DNA from: Epiperipatus broadwayi
Taxonomy: Eukaryota; Onychophora; Udeonychophora; Euonychophora; Peripatidae
Length of the DNA: 64,000 nt
Direction of reading: 5' to 3'
Assembly: GCA_028023455.1 (NCBI GenBank)
Contig: JAQFVV010012394.1
Span: 28,417,010-28,481,009, forward strand
The notes under the pieces are model-generated. The model was not told where the DNA came from. It saw only the letters and a program-made list of their open reading frames with translations, and ran no database searches. Positions 1 through 10,412 of the stretch are shown here, piece after piece (within the stretch, counting starts at the first letter, position 1; every line of letters starts with the position of its first letter). The position numbers and the translations under genes are program-made.

Positions 1-296
1 ATTTACAAGAGCTAATTCAATCTCTAAAAAATCTTATTTTGAATCGGCCTGATAATTCCCAATATTTTCATGCTCATATCCACAAATATAGTTCATGTTT
101 TTAAATGACATCTTTCAGAGTAGATCAAATAAGCACACAATCTGGATTTTTACCAATATTCTTAGTTCAAGGACAAATATACTACAGAATCTGAGCAATT
201 CTACCAATGTACGATAATGAGCATCAAGTCTTACAAATTTATTTTATGGGAAACTAGCTGTATCCATGGCTTTGTTTGCATTAGTAGAATAAAAGA

Positions 297-484
297 CTAA
301 TATAGTTGATAATTAAAATACATTTAAATTTTTACATGATGTAATAATACATGAATTACCAACAGCAGGGCATTGTTTATAAAAATGCATTACAATTGTC
401 ACTTTTATCAGCTGATTTGATGACTCATGTATTATTATGTCATGTAAATATTATTTAAATATATTTTAATTAGCAACTATATTA
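297..484. repeat. 188-bp AT-rich imperfect palindrome
   Basis: The left arm starts TAATATAGTTGATAATTAAA. It is matched in reverse complement by the right arm ending TTTTAATTAGCAACTATATTA-like, with TACATGA..GTAATAATACATGA paired to CATGTATTATTATGTCATGTA. The arms are about 58 bp with a few mismatches around a loop of roughly 70 bp. No coding potential. Probably a small fold-back element; the family is unknown. Confidence 0.7.
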
Positions 485-713
485 CATTCTTTTATTTTAC
501 TAACATAAGGGAAGCTGCAGGTACAGCTTGTAGATATAGTAAAATGATGGAACATACATCTATTAAAAAAGGTGTAGAAAAGAAAGAGAAATGCAATTGA
601 AATAGTCTAACTTAATTTTTAGCTTAAATTACATTTAAGATAGTATAACTCAAAACATTTCCTACTTATTATTTGTAAGCTGTGTATGCACATATACCTA
701 TAAAGTATAGTGT

Positions 714-930
714 GTGTATGGTACTCATCTTTTAGCTAAAGATGCCGCTTTATGGCGCGGCTTTCACGCCAAAACACAAAAATGCTGTTTCCGCGGGCGA
801 CACATTCGAATCCGCATTTTCTATAATACAACTTTTTTGTTGTGCTATAGAATGCAGGCCGCTATGTCGTGTCGCAGTACAGCATGTATGTCGCATAGCA
901 GCAAATACATTTTACGAATTCGCACAATTT
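714..930. other. CpG-rich pocket with a fold-back core
   Basis: This short stretch is clearly richer in GC and CpG (GGCGCGGC, CCGCGGGCG) than the AT-rich DNA around it. Its centre folds back: GCATTTTCTATAATACAAC (about 813-831) pairs with GTTGTGCTATAGAATGC (about 839-855), and the flanks continue weaker pairing (about 782-885). It is open in two + frames (60-78 codons), but the proteins look like nothing known and the composition is not codon-like. Probably a small transposon remnant rather than a promoter or gene. Confidence 0.45.
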
Positions 931-1385
931 ATAAAATAATTACGGCTTGATGAGAGAGTTTGTATTTGAATTGTATTGAAATGTTGTTTTCATTGGATTT
1001 TTTTTTATTTTAAAGTATTTAAATGTTCAGATTTTTTAAAGCAATAATTCTAAGACTTTGTACAACGTACTGTATTGAACTTTTATTTGGGAAAATGTTA
1101 AATATCTTGAACTTTTATTTGGGAATACTGTTCGTAACATTCCACGAGACAAAGAAGATTCTACTGTCTGTATATTTTTGAAGTAAAAAAGAGCGATATG
1201 AAAAAAATATCCAGTAAGAAAAGTCCAAATATACAGTTTTTTTTGTAAATTTCATAAAAAGCAAATATTATAAACATGTTTAATAAGTAAAGAAGACATT
1301 TGTATGTGTTTGTTGTTGTTTAAAAAAGTTTGAGTTTTTTTCTTGTCCGAGTACAGTTACGATTTTGAATTTTTTTATTTTAGCA
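931..1385. other. Unassigned AT-rich stretch
   Basis: Contains poly-T and poly-A runs and a short direct repeat of GAACTTTTATTTGGGAA (about 1078 and 1109). I see no gene or recognisable element. Confidence 0.5.
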
Positions 1386-1640
1386 TTACAAACAACAGAA
1401 CACTAACTCTAAAACTAACCCTAAACTAACCCTAAAACTAACCGTAACAACTTTTAGTTTTATTACAATTATTATTTTTTAGTTAAACAACAACAAAAAA
1501 AGTCGTAACACAAGTAAAAAAATATCCGATAAAAAAATTGATAAAAAAAAAAGCTGTAACACAAGTAAAAAAATATCCGATAGAAAATTGATAAAAAAAA
1601 AGCCGTAACACAATTTAAAAAGTATACGATATAAAAAACA
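1386..1640. repeat. Degenerate CCCTAA-like run and a 50-bp tandem repeat
   Basis: Positions 1398-1450 hold irregular ACTAACCCTAA-type units (AACTCTAAA, AACCCTAAA, AACCCTAAAA, AACCGTAAC). They resemble the telomeric CCCTAA motif but are not regular. From about 1502, three units of 49-51 bp follow, beginning GTCGTAACACAAG, GCTGTAACACAAG and GCCGTAACACAAT, each with an ATCCGATA-like centre. This is an interstitial simple/tandem repeat, not a true telomere. Confidence 0.6.
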
Positions 1641-2031
1641 CGAATCAAATTGTAATTTGTTGATTTTATTTTACATTTATTATTATCATTTAAATTGTAT
1701 ACGTTAATAAAAAGTAATATTTAAAAAAGACGATTTTGTTTTGTTTTTTATTTTCACATTACAAAAAAGCACAGCAAAATTATTATAATCAACGGCCCGA
1801 GAATGGTCATATTTTATAGTTTTGGTGTGAAAATGGCGCCATCCAACGGAATCTTTATCTATAAGACAAACACCGTGTGTATATATAATTTTAAAATAAT
1901 AATTACATTTAAAAAAAAAAAAATTAGAATTAATATTAATTAGTTATATTCATTAGATTTTTTTAAAATAAATAATCTTATTCAGTCATTAATTTATTAC
2001 AAAATGTAAAAAAAATAAAATAAAAATTTTA
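1641..2031. other. Unassigned AT-rich stretch
   Basis: Homopolymer-rich DNA, with a short higher-GC patch around 1790-1850. Nothing recognisable. Confidence 0.5.
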
Positions 2032-2311
2032 AACTTTCCAAATACAAACAACTTGTAAGTAATAACACACAAATAAATAACACGCTAGTAATTACACAAC
2101 GTTTCGAGTAGTATTATTCTCCACTCTTTTTCAGGTGCTGCTGGTCTATATGCACAGTGACAGTATTCACATGCAATACTCTTACTGTGCATATCAGGCC
2201 AGCAACATCTGAAGAAGGATGGAAAATAATATTACTTGAAATGCTGTGTAATTACTAAACTATTGTTTATTTGTGTGTTATTACTAGCAAGTTGTTTGTA
2301 TTTGGAAAGTT
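2032..2311. mobile_element. 280-bp fold-back element, family P1 (hammerhead-like core)
   Basis: The left end AACTTTCCAAATACAAACAA is matched in reverse by the right end TTGTTTGTATTTGGAAAGTT, and pairing continues through almost the whole element. An inner hairpin (ATGCACAGT/ACTGTGCAT) lies at the centre. The right arm on + reads CTGAAGA (2209-2215), then a partly paired GGA..ATAATATTACTT segment, then GAAAT (2238-2242). The left arm on - reads CTGAAAA, GAGT..ACTC, GAAACGTT. This order resembles a hammerhead core (CUGANGA, stem II, GAAA) with a short self-complementary ACGU stem III. Stem I pairing is only about 4 bp, so function is doubtful. A half-copy lies at 48021-48145. Confidence 0.7.
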
Positions 2312-3787
2312 AAAAAAAAGATATTTATTTGTTTATAGGAAATTTTACCTTCTACTACCTCCGAAATATTAAGACTTTTACTAGAGTTTTTTTTTAATCT
2401 GTTAAGATTTCCAGTAGGAAGTGAAAACAAAAGAAAAATCTGTTTTTTAATTTGTAGGTAGAGTTATAATATTGAATTAAAAAAGAAAAGATACGATTGG
2501 TTTTTTTTTTTTTGTGTGTGTGTGTTTTAATAATATATAAAAACGGTTAAAAAAAAAAAGAAAAAAACTATCCATGCATATAAATAAAACACTGAGATTA
2601 TGATTTATCATCTATAGATACCAAAAAAAAAAAAAGAAGAAAAAAAAAAGACAATTTGAAAAATTATTGGAAAACATGATATAGTCTATTCTATGATTTG
2701 AGAGTTTGTTAAGAATGTACATATAAAACAATATATCTTTAATCCTATTGAACTGCTTTTGTTTCAATATACATTGCTAATATCAATTATAACAAGAAAG
2801 ATCAGTAAATTTTAAAACAATCAAGGGCAAAGTTTTGCAGACTAAAAGCCACTTGTAATTTCTTTCAAGTATTGAGATCTACCTTATCTTGCAATAATTA
2901 TATCATATGGTCAAGTAATGTATTTATTATCAAATTAACAACAACAGCTCAATAACATATAAATTTAATGGGGAATCATGAAAGTTCGTTAAGTTGCCAA
3001 AGAAGACTTAGACCGTCTATTGTCCACTAATCTTGAATGTCTCAATATATAATTGCTAATTGTTAATATTGCACAGAATTCTAAATGATCTGAGAGACAG
3101 TATCAATATTTTGGTCCAAATATCAAAAATGAATATTCACATAAATAGTAAGCCCCAAAAGGATATCAAATTAAAAGTAACCTCTTTTAAATTACAAAAC
3201 TTATCTTTATCCACTAGATTTTAAAAGCAATTATTAGGATTTGAACTCTGTTTTTTTTTTTTTAAATTTATAATGATTTTGAAGAACTTCATTCTTCACT
3301 GTAGATAAAGAAAATGCATTATATATCTTTTTAGTCATTTTTTTCATATGAACAATGCCGCTTTAAGGAACATTTTTCAAATTCAGAGTAAAGAATCTTT
3401 ATTTCCTTATAATATTTGTTGTCTTCTTAGTCTATTTGAATTTTGTTTGAAATTCATTAGAAATATTTCAGTTCCTTCTTCATCTGTTGATATCCATTTT
3501 TGAAATGATTAACATATTCAGTCATTTCAGCTATTATTTTGTTTCTTTCTTACCATTGCAAGTTCAATTCATTAAAATAGTTATCTACAATGAAAGCTAA
3601 ATTCATCAACCAAGCATTATTTTTAAGTTCAACAATTGACTTTAAAATAATTTTTTAACTCTTAGAGTAAATCTGTGAATTGCTATAAAAATATACTTGA
3701 ATTTGACTAACAAATATCTTCATGATATAACAATTCTAATTTTTCTTCACTTATTGATCTTTTATGCATTGATTGTATATATCTATG
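2312..3787. other. Unassigned AT-rich stretch
   Basis: Low-complexity sequence with A/G-rich and poly-T runs (2480-2660, 3250). There is an open frame of 87 codons from 3697, but it is hydrophobic AT-driven sequence and overlaps the next fold-back. No gene seen. Confidence 0.5.
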
Positions 3788-4080
3788 TAATATTATTTAA
3801 TACACTTTTTTTTATTCTCTTCTTACAATGCAGTAAATTTTATTTATTCCATGATAATATTCCCTTACAATTTCACATGAGTTTTTTTAAAAATTTTCTT
3901 ACAATTTCAACTTACCAGCAGTCTTCATCAGAGTTTCTCTTAATTTTCAGAGTACTATAAAGTTAAGAGCTCTGATGAAGACTGCTGGTCAGTCAAAACT
4001 GTAAGGAAGTATTGTCCAGGAAAAATAAAATTTATTCCATTGTGAAAAATGAATAAGTAAAAGTGTATTAAATGCTATTA
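3788..4080. mobile_element. About 290-bp fold-back element, family P2
   Basis: The left arm (TAATATTATTTAATACACTT) pairs with the right arm (AAGTGTATTAAATGCTATTA). The inner arms share CCAGCAGTCTTCATCAGAG (3915-3933) and its complement (3970-3988). The right arm reads CTGATGA, then a GACTG/CAGTC stem, then AAAAC; the left arm on - has GAAAT at that place. This suggests a decayed hammerhead-type core, but I find no good stem I and the stem III is imperfect. No coding sequence. Confidence 0.7.
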
Positions 4081-5532
4081 TGTGAATGTAACAAATCTGT
4101 ATATTCAGATTTCTTCAATTCGAGACCCAAATATTCTTCTTTGAAGACTTTCCTAGAATAAAGTTCACAATTTTTATGCAGATTCCCATAATATGAAGGA
4201 TAATTCATAATATTCAATAGAGAATCTACTGATAAATAATGCAATAAGGAACCTAGAAATTCATCTGCTAGATGCAATCAAAAATTCATTGATTTTTCTG
4301 GTCATTCATGGTACCCATCAGTTGTCATTGGTACAGTTTTAGAAAGTTGATTTTTTTTTCATTTTTATATATTATTTTAAAAGCACAGTAATGTTTTTTT
4401 CTTTAAAATTAATATTGGTAATAATTCTACTTTCACACTCATGTCCTTAAAATCATTGACATTAAAATATAAAGGTGAGAAATATCAATTATATTAGTCA
4501 ATTATGTTAGTAGATTCATCAAACTGTACGAACTTTATTCAAATCATAATTGTAATTTCTGTCCCATGCATGACAGTTTTACATGAAAGTTACATGTCTC
4601 TAGATTGCAGATATAATTTCACTTTTAGTCTTGAATGAATTGTCAGCTTTCAAAAATGGTTTGTTATTTTTCCATCACGTGAGTCACATGGTGTAATAAT
4701 ATATTTATTGCACCAAATTATGAGTTCAATAAAATGTGATTGTCAGTCAGTTACTTGTAATATAAGCTTGTTAAATTAGGTCATGTGACATGACTTGATT
4801 TCTTTGTAAGTTTACTTATGTTTAAATTTTATCAATATAAATGTCTTTATTTTGTAATATTGTTTCACTTTAACTTTCATTGTTCTAAACTTAATCCATA
4901 AACATTTCTATATATACATAAAGTGTTTATTTTATTTAGATATATTATTGTATGTATTACAGCTACATCAGCTGATGTATTTTTATCATTTAATTGCCTA
5001 CACACTTAATTATGTTTTTATATGGTAGAAACATTTTTGAAAAATCTGTGAAAAAGAAAAATCAAAAGTAATATTCATATGCAAAAATGGATGATTGGTT
5101 ATCCAACCTTAAAAACTAGCATGATTAACCAATAAAAAGATGTATAACAATGTGTTCCAACAATTTACAGCTTTACCCAAGACAGTGCGGTCAATTGGAT
5201 CCTTTAAATGCTTTGTAAATTAAAATTCTTACATAAGAAATGAGCAGTTTTAATGATTTTTAAATGCTTTTTTTTATTAACTTGCCCTGTCAGTGTATGT
5301 TTCTGTCTGTCTGTATGTTCACATTTTTGAATTTTGCTCTGGCTGAGATTTTTTTTTAAAGTTTTAATCAAATATGTAAAAAAAAAAATAAAATAATGTT
5401 TTTATGTAAAGAGTACTAGCAGACTAAAAAGTATAAAAATAAAGTAACCTTAAGAATTTAGACTTATTATAAAACAATTGGACATTGCAGGAATATTGTC
5501 ATTTCAAAAAGGTATTTTTTTTTTTTAATGTG
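4081..5532. other. Unassigned AT-rich stretch
   Basis: No gene recognised. A perfect 16-bp palindrome, TACATCAGCTGATGTA, lies near 4964-4979. The 69-codon minus frame at 4068-4277 has no recognisable similarity. Confidence 0.5.
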
Positions 5533-5632
5533 TCATAGCATCGGCCGGGACACGAACCCACAATGGTCTGCAACCAACTACTTGCTTGCAAGGTGGTTGC
5601 GATGACCTCTCAGCTAACAACAAAGGCATTTG
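5533..5632 (-). repeat. tRNA-derived SINE head
   Basis: Read on the minus strand, an A-box-like GTTAGCTGAGAGGTC (about 5604-5617) is followed by a B-box-like GGGTTCGTGTCCC (5547-5559) at tRNA-like spacing. The acceptor and anticodon stems are not convincing for a functional tRNA. This is best read as the polymerase III promoter head of a SINE. A shorter copy of the B-box half lies near 10355-10410. Confidence 0.6.
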
Positions 5633-5639
5633 CGGTTCA

Positions 5640-6225
5640 AATAAATAAAAAATCTACTTATAAAATATTCCATCTATTGATAATTTTTTTAATGAGATAT
5701 CTTTTAACTGTATTTTTTGAACCTTTTTCATTTTTTTATTGACAAAATTTTTTTAGATGACATTTTAGCATTTTATTTTAGAAAACACAGATTTTATAAT
5801 AGCATCATTCAAACCAAACTGACAATTTATAGATGTTGAACCAGTTGCATGATGATTAAAAACATTTTTGTACCTAAATGATCAACATTATGGTATAGGT
5901 TTATAAAAACATTTCAATTATAGTTAATAAACCGGAGGATAGAAAATAATTTAATTATTAGTGAAATTCAATAATTTGACTTTATTCATGCAAATTTTAT
6001 TTTAAATTTATTTTTTATTCAGTTGATTTATTGTTTGGGATTTCATAAAATATTTGAACGTTTGATGTACTGGACATGATCTGAGGATTTTAAGCTCCAG
6101 AATCTATCAAACTATGCAAGGAAATTTTTCCAGTTAAATACCAAAATATTGAATAACAAATTAATGTATTGAAGAGAATATACATTTACATAAACAAATG
6201 TAATAACTATCTCCCTCATAACTGT
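5640..6225. other. Unassigned AT-rich stretch
   Basis: Nothing recognisable. Confidence 0.5.
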
Positions 6226-6331
6226 TGTTAAAATAGGCACAACTCTCTCCTTACAGTAGTGTCACTCAAAGCAAGACAGAGTAATCAATGGATGCCAGAA
6301 GTCTTGTGCATAAAATCCCTATCTAGTACCT

Positions 6332-6402
6332 ACTCATGCAATATCCCCCAAACTAGTTTCGGTCTTGTGGCCTTCATCAGTGAGGAGCCTTGGATCTGAG
6401 AG
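6332..6402 (-). ncRNA. Hammerhead ribozyme, family F, left arm
   Basis: On the minus strand: AUCCAA...CCUCA (stem I 5' strand), CUGAUGA (6380-6374), a stem II hairpin of about 12 nt, GAAAC (6360-6356), the self-complementary ACUAGU as stem III/U16.1, H17 = U, then UGGGG...UUGCAU as the stem I 3' strand. CCUCA pairs with UGGGG, and the distal AUCCAA pairs with UUGCAU with one mismatch. Stem II has one mismatch. The architecture is type I with a minimal stem III. Activity is untested. Confidence 0.7.
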
Positions 6403-6640
6403 CACAGCACCTAGAACTTAGGATCTAATGCAAACTCCAGCAGCCACCTTTTATCACTGCATAACTACAAAACTATGAGAATAAAATTGAAAACACACAC
6501 ATATTTTCAATTTAAGCTCAATAACTTATATAGTCATATTTGTGTGTTTTCAATTTTGTTATCATAGTTTTGTAATTATGCAGAGATAAAAGGTGGCTGC
6601 TGGAGGGTTGCATTAGATCCTAAGATCTAGGTGCAGTGCT

Positions 6641-6708
6641 CTCAGATCCAAGACTCCTCACTGACAAAGGGCCACAAGCCAGAAACTAGCTTGGGGATAT
6701 TGGATGAG
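6641..6708 (+). ncRNA. Decayed hammerhead motif, family F, right arm
   Basis: Mirror copy of the left-arm motif. Stem I strands AUCCAA/UUGGAU are intact, and GAAACUAG is present (about 6682-6689), but the core reads CUGACAA instead of CUGAUGA and the stem III/cleavage site reads UAGCU. Loss of the conserved G8 predicts an inactive ribozyme. Confidence 0.6.
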
Positions 6709-6814
6709 TAGGCACTAGATAGGGATTTTATGCACAAGCCTTCTGGCATCCATTGATTACTCTGTCTCGCTTTGAGTGGCACTACTGTATGAAGAGAGTT
6801 TTGTCTATTTTAAC

Positions 6815-7195
6815 TATTTGATTACTTATTAATCTTATTAAGTACACTCGTATAAGTCATAATAGACATATTGTAAGATTTAAAGGAATATGTATAGTAT
6901 TCTTAAATGATAGTTCTAAGAATTTTTTTAAAAAATTAATAGCAATTTCCTAGAAAAACAAGTAGGGATCTTTTTTTCTCAGAATGGAAATAAATAGAAG
7001 TATATTTATTGGAACATATTTTAACATAATAAATTGTGCAAAAAAGAAAAAAAAAAGGCTATTCTATACATATATAAAGTCTATCATTTGTTGAGAATGA
7101 TTGTAAAAACTGATTTGTGATCATCTACTTTCATGATATTTCATACAGTTCATCTTTGTGAATATTATTCCCTATACACATAACCCTGCACATTA
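6815..7195. other. Unassigned AT-rich stretch
   Basis: Nothing recognisable. Confidence 0.45.
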
Positions 7196-7312
7196 TACTG
7201 AATGGTAGAGTGGTGAATTCAGCATCTATGGATCACAGTTCCTGCTCTCTCTTTTTCATTGCTCAAACATCTTATGAACTTTCAGCAATAATCCATTCGA
7301 TTATTTCTTTCT
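7196..7312 (+). repeat. tRNA-derived SINE, family S2
   Basis: It begins TGAATGGTAGAGTGGTGAAT (A-box-like), has GGATCACAGTTCC (B-box-like), and ends with the family tail: GCTCAAACATCTTATGAACTT, CAGCAATAATCCATTCGATTATT. Minus-strand copies with the same tail lie at 13290-13440, 29105-29230, 30280-30405, 50065-50185, 50325-50440 and 53376-53482. The best-preserved copies have GTGGTAGAG and GGATCGATTCC-type boxes. Confidence 0.6.
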
Positions 7313-7409
7313 TTATTAATTACTTAGATCTATAATGTATTCGTAAAAATTGTGTTTAGTCAAATAAGGTTCAAGATACAATACAAATTTTAAAAGTGAA
7401 AACAATAAT

Positions 7410-8225
7410 TTCATCTTCTTGGATTCTGGATATACAGTTTACTAATGATAGTACTATTTTTGCCAATTCAAAAGATGATTTACCGACTAATTAATCTTTG
7501 AAGGCAACCTATAAAGATTTTGCTTTATTAATAAATCTTCAAAAAAAGAGAGTTCCATATCAACCAATGCCTGAAAAAAATTTTCAGCAGTTTTAGCCTT
7601 GGATGATTATAAACTTGAGAATGTAAACTCCTTTAAGTACCTTGGTAGTTTTATAAGTAGAAAGGTGGACTTAGATGTTGAGGTATAACACAGACTCCAT
7701 TGTGCTGCCGCGGTTTTTAATAAGTTAAAAATATAATCTCATCACTGGGAAGTAATTACTGCAATTAAAGTATCTCTATATAGTGCTGTTATTTTATCTA
7801 ATTTATTGTATGGAAGTGGAACTTGGACACCCTATTGCCACAATATAAAGCCATTAGAAAAGTTTCATTTAAGGATGCTCCATAAAACTTTTAGAAATAT
7901 GTGATCATAAAACTAATCAATATGTTCTTCAATTTTCTGGATGTAATGCTATAGATCCATTATTATAAAATCACATCTTCATTAGATCAGACATGTAAAA
8001 TGAAAAAGTGTTTAAGATGAACTTGAGCATGGTTTTAATCGGAAAAGTAGAGCTGTTTACATTATGTGGACTATGTCTAAAGAAATACAATGCCAATTGT
8101 TTCCTTTGTGAAGATATGGCAGAAATACATTGGAAAGCAAATTTGATACGGTGTTAAAATATTTCAAAGTTTTCTGCTGAAGAAATTAAAAGACATCATA
8201 AGATATCAAATAAGTAGAAAAATGG
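7410..8225 (+). pseudogene. LINE (family B) reverse-transcriptase remnant
   Basis: Several short blocks in shifting + frames resemble the 3' half of a non-LTR retrotransposon polymerase. There is an FTNDSTIFAN-like block near 7440, then NSFKYLGSFIS near 7630, SLYSAVILSNLLYGSGTW near 7775, and a LEKFHLRMLHKTFRN block. Then comes a C-terminal stretch matching the 'IRHVK..DELEHGF..KSRAVYI' type tail. Many stops and frameshifts make it non-functional. A second copy is split across 58546-58855 and 59880-60125, with about the same block order. Confidence 0.7.
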
Positions 8226-8678
8226 ACTAGCATGTTCTGTATGTGTGTGTATTTCTGCTTCACAGATTGCAAATCTCATTTCTAGAGCAGTTTTTTCCTC
8301 TTTTTTTGAAGTAGAATGGTTATAGTTGTTAACAAGAGGCTCTATATCATCATTTATGTGCTAAAAATATTAACTGTATTATATAATATTTTGATGTATA
8401 GATCGTTTTTATGGTACTGCACATAATTTATCCATTTTTTTTTTTTTGTATATATAAAATGGGTCTTTATTCTGTAATTACAAAATATTAATTACACATT
8501 TATTCTTTTGATAATTGTAATAACATTTTAATATTTTTAAAAGCCATTTTGATTATATTTTAAAGACTTTGGTACTTGTGCATTATCCGATCTAGTAAGC
8601 TTGGTAGCCTTTTTGTTTTTTAAATATACTGTTTCAGGGGCTTACAATTTTTTTTTGCCAATTTTATTTTACCAAATA
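8226..8678. other. Unassigned AT-rich stretch
   Basis: Nothing recognisable up to the Tigger terminus. Confidence 0.45.
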
Positions 8679-9577
8679 CACCTAGCTCTCGTTTTATGCA
8701 GATTATTTTAATGCGATTTTGAAGTTACGTGATTCATGTTTCTTCTTAATATCTTTCATATTTCACTATATTTATTAGATATCAAGAAATTAAAATTATT
8801 AATAACTTATTTTGACTTGAAATAGGTTTTTTTTTTAATCAAAAATATAATGTTATATTAGCAGCTAACATGAATATGGCCTGAAGCTGTATTTATAATT
8901 TTAGCTTCTATGTAAATAACTTACTTATACTAATGCATAAATAATAATAGATTTATACTTAGTATAAAAATATCGCAATAAATATTCAAAAATTTTGAAC
9001 TTTTAAAATGTATTTTGTTAGATATAACAAATAAATAATTTTTTAGATTTTTAAAATTAATAATCAAGATTTTATTAATTTTGTAAACTGAAAATAATCT
9101 TTCTAATGATAATGTATAATCTTTTTGTTTTGATTGTGATCTTATTTTTTTAATATAGAAACAGAAAACCATGAACACAACACAAGACTGAAAGTGGCAC
9201 TAGTTGTACATCACATCATGAATCTGATTTCTTACCAGTTCACAAATGAACGCATATTGTCAAATAGTGGTAATGATTAAAATATGTATGAAAAAATGTA
9301 AAATTAAATACTGTAGTTAATAAAAAAGTAAAAAAAGTTTGTCTTGTATTAATTTTTTTCAAATATTTGAAATTTTTATTTGTCATACTTTATTTCCTTA
9401 TTTTTTTAATGCGAATTTTAAAATAATTTTTTCTTGTTGCTTTGCTTTTATGGGATTTCTGAAAAATTACAGAACCTATCCCCCATTTTTCAAGGTAAGT
9501 TAAGTCTATTTTTATGCAATTTCTTTTGTGCATGTTTTCTGAGGAACCTAGCTACCACATAAAATGAGACCCAGGTC
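8679..9577 (+). mobile_element. Tigger/pogo-like DNA transposon, deleted copy
   Basis: Terminal inverted repeats CACCTAGCTCTCGTTTTATG (left) and CATAAAATGAGACCCAGGTC (right) are flanked by TA on both sides, the expected target duplication of the Tc1/mariner/pogo superfamily. The subterminal sequence (AATGCGATTTTGAAGTTACG, GATTCATGTTTCTTCT) matches the 3' side of the element at 56408-57778 read in reverse. Near 9215 a stretch reading ESDFLPVHK is the remnant of the transposase C-terminus found in that copy. Most of the usual 2-3 kb is missing, so it is non-autonomous. Confidence 0.85.
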
Positions 9578-9596
9578 TATATGTTAATTGTTAAGT

Positions 9597-10172
9597 GGCT
9601 GTATTTAATATTTACATGTTTTTTTTTATTGTTCTTTTAAAAAAAGAAAAATTTCTGAAAAAATTAATTATTAGGTATATTTAAATTTTTATTTATTATT
9701 ATTTTTTTGTTTTGTAAAGTTATTAATATAGAAATAAAGAACATTATGAAGTGTGTTTATATGCATTATTTTTCAACAAGGATAAGTGAAGATTATTCAT
9801 ATCGGCAGTTTGAAATTCCTAATTCCCTAGATAAACCACAAATACCAAAAGAACAATTGAATTTGTCCAACATCACAGTCAAAGATTAGAATAACTACCT
9901 GAAGGTCTTTGTATAAAGAAGATTCATTTGTGATGATTTTGGAAGCCATTAGGGATTTTAGGTTACTGACATGAATAATCCTCTTATTCTTCTTGAAAAA
10001 TAATGGATATATAAATACATTTCATATATTCTTTTCATTTTTATATTAATAACTTTACTTAATATAAAAACATATAATGATAAGTAAAGTGTAAATATAA
10101 TTAATTTTTGCTGAAATTTTTCATTTTTATAAAAGAACAATAATAAAAAAAAAGTAAAATATTAAATATGGC
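9597..10172. mobile_element. About 575-bp fold-back, family P4
   Basis: The left arm (9597 to about 9805) and right arm (about 9955-10172) are imperfect inverted copies: GGCTGTATTTAATATTTAC against AAATATTAAATATGGC, and AAAGTTATTAATATAGAAAT against ATATTAATAACTTTA. The two 60-codon open frames on opposite strands (9707-9889 and 9958-10140) are mirror images created by the palindrome, not genes. It lies about 20 bp from the Tigger end. I find no hammerhead core. Confidence 0.7.
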
Positions 10173-10354
10173 TTCTTAATAACTAACACATATTCGGTAA
10201 AATAAATTGGGAGGAGGGAGGTATTTATGTTTTAAAAAAAATGAATGTCAAGATTCGTAGACCATATAATGCACAAGTACCAATATTTTTTTATTTCATT
10301 TTGGGTAGTTTGTTTTTTAGATATTAAATCAAAATTAAGCAATTTTTTTTTTCA

Positions 10355-10410
10355 TATGTCAAATGCATTGACCGGGAAGTGAACCCGGACAAACTGCTTG
10401 GCAACCTGTA
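10355..10410 (-). repeat. tRNA-like SINE fragment
   Basis: Minus-strand CCGGGTTCACTTCCCGGT (10371-10388) is a strong B-box with a T-arm-like hairpin. The flanking CAATGCATTTGACATATG resembles the sequence after the B-box at 5533-5560. No complete A-box half is visible. Confidence 0.5.
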
Positions 10411-10412
10411 AA

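Larger units (their letters stand above)
6226..6814. mobile_element. 589-bp fold-back element, family F, hammerhead-bearing
   Basis: An almost end-to-end inverted repeat. GTTAAAATAGGCACAACTCT at the left is matched by AGAGTTTTGTCTATTTTAAC at the right, and the arms converge near 6520. Arm landmarks include ATCAATGGATGCCAGAAG, CCTATCTAGTACCTACTCAT and GGATCTGAGAGCAC. The same sequences recur at 15958-16025, 19290-20057, 42087-43055, 47640-47705 and 60210-60840, so this is a multicopy family. Each arm contains a hammerhead ribozyme motif (listed separately). There is no open reading frame of interest. It is probably a non-autonomous retroelement derivative, inferred from the ribozyme. Confidence 0.85.

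Noticed and set aside
5533-5632. A functional tRNA gene
   Set aside because: Internal promoter boxes are present but there is no proper acceptor stem or anticodon arm; a SINE head explains it better. The same applies to 50612-50690.
9707-10140. Two small proteins with similar sequences on opposite strands
   Set aside because: They are mirror images produced by the palindrome at 9597-10172.
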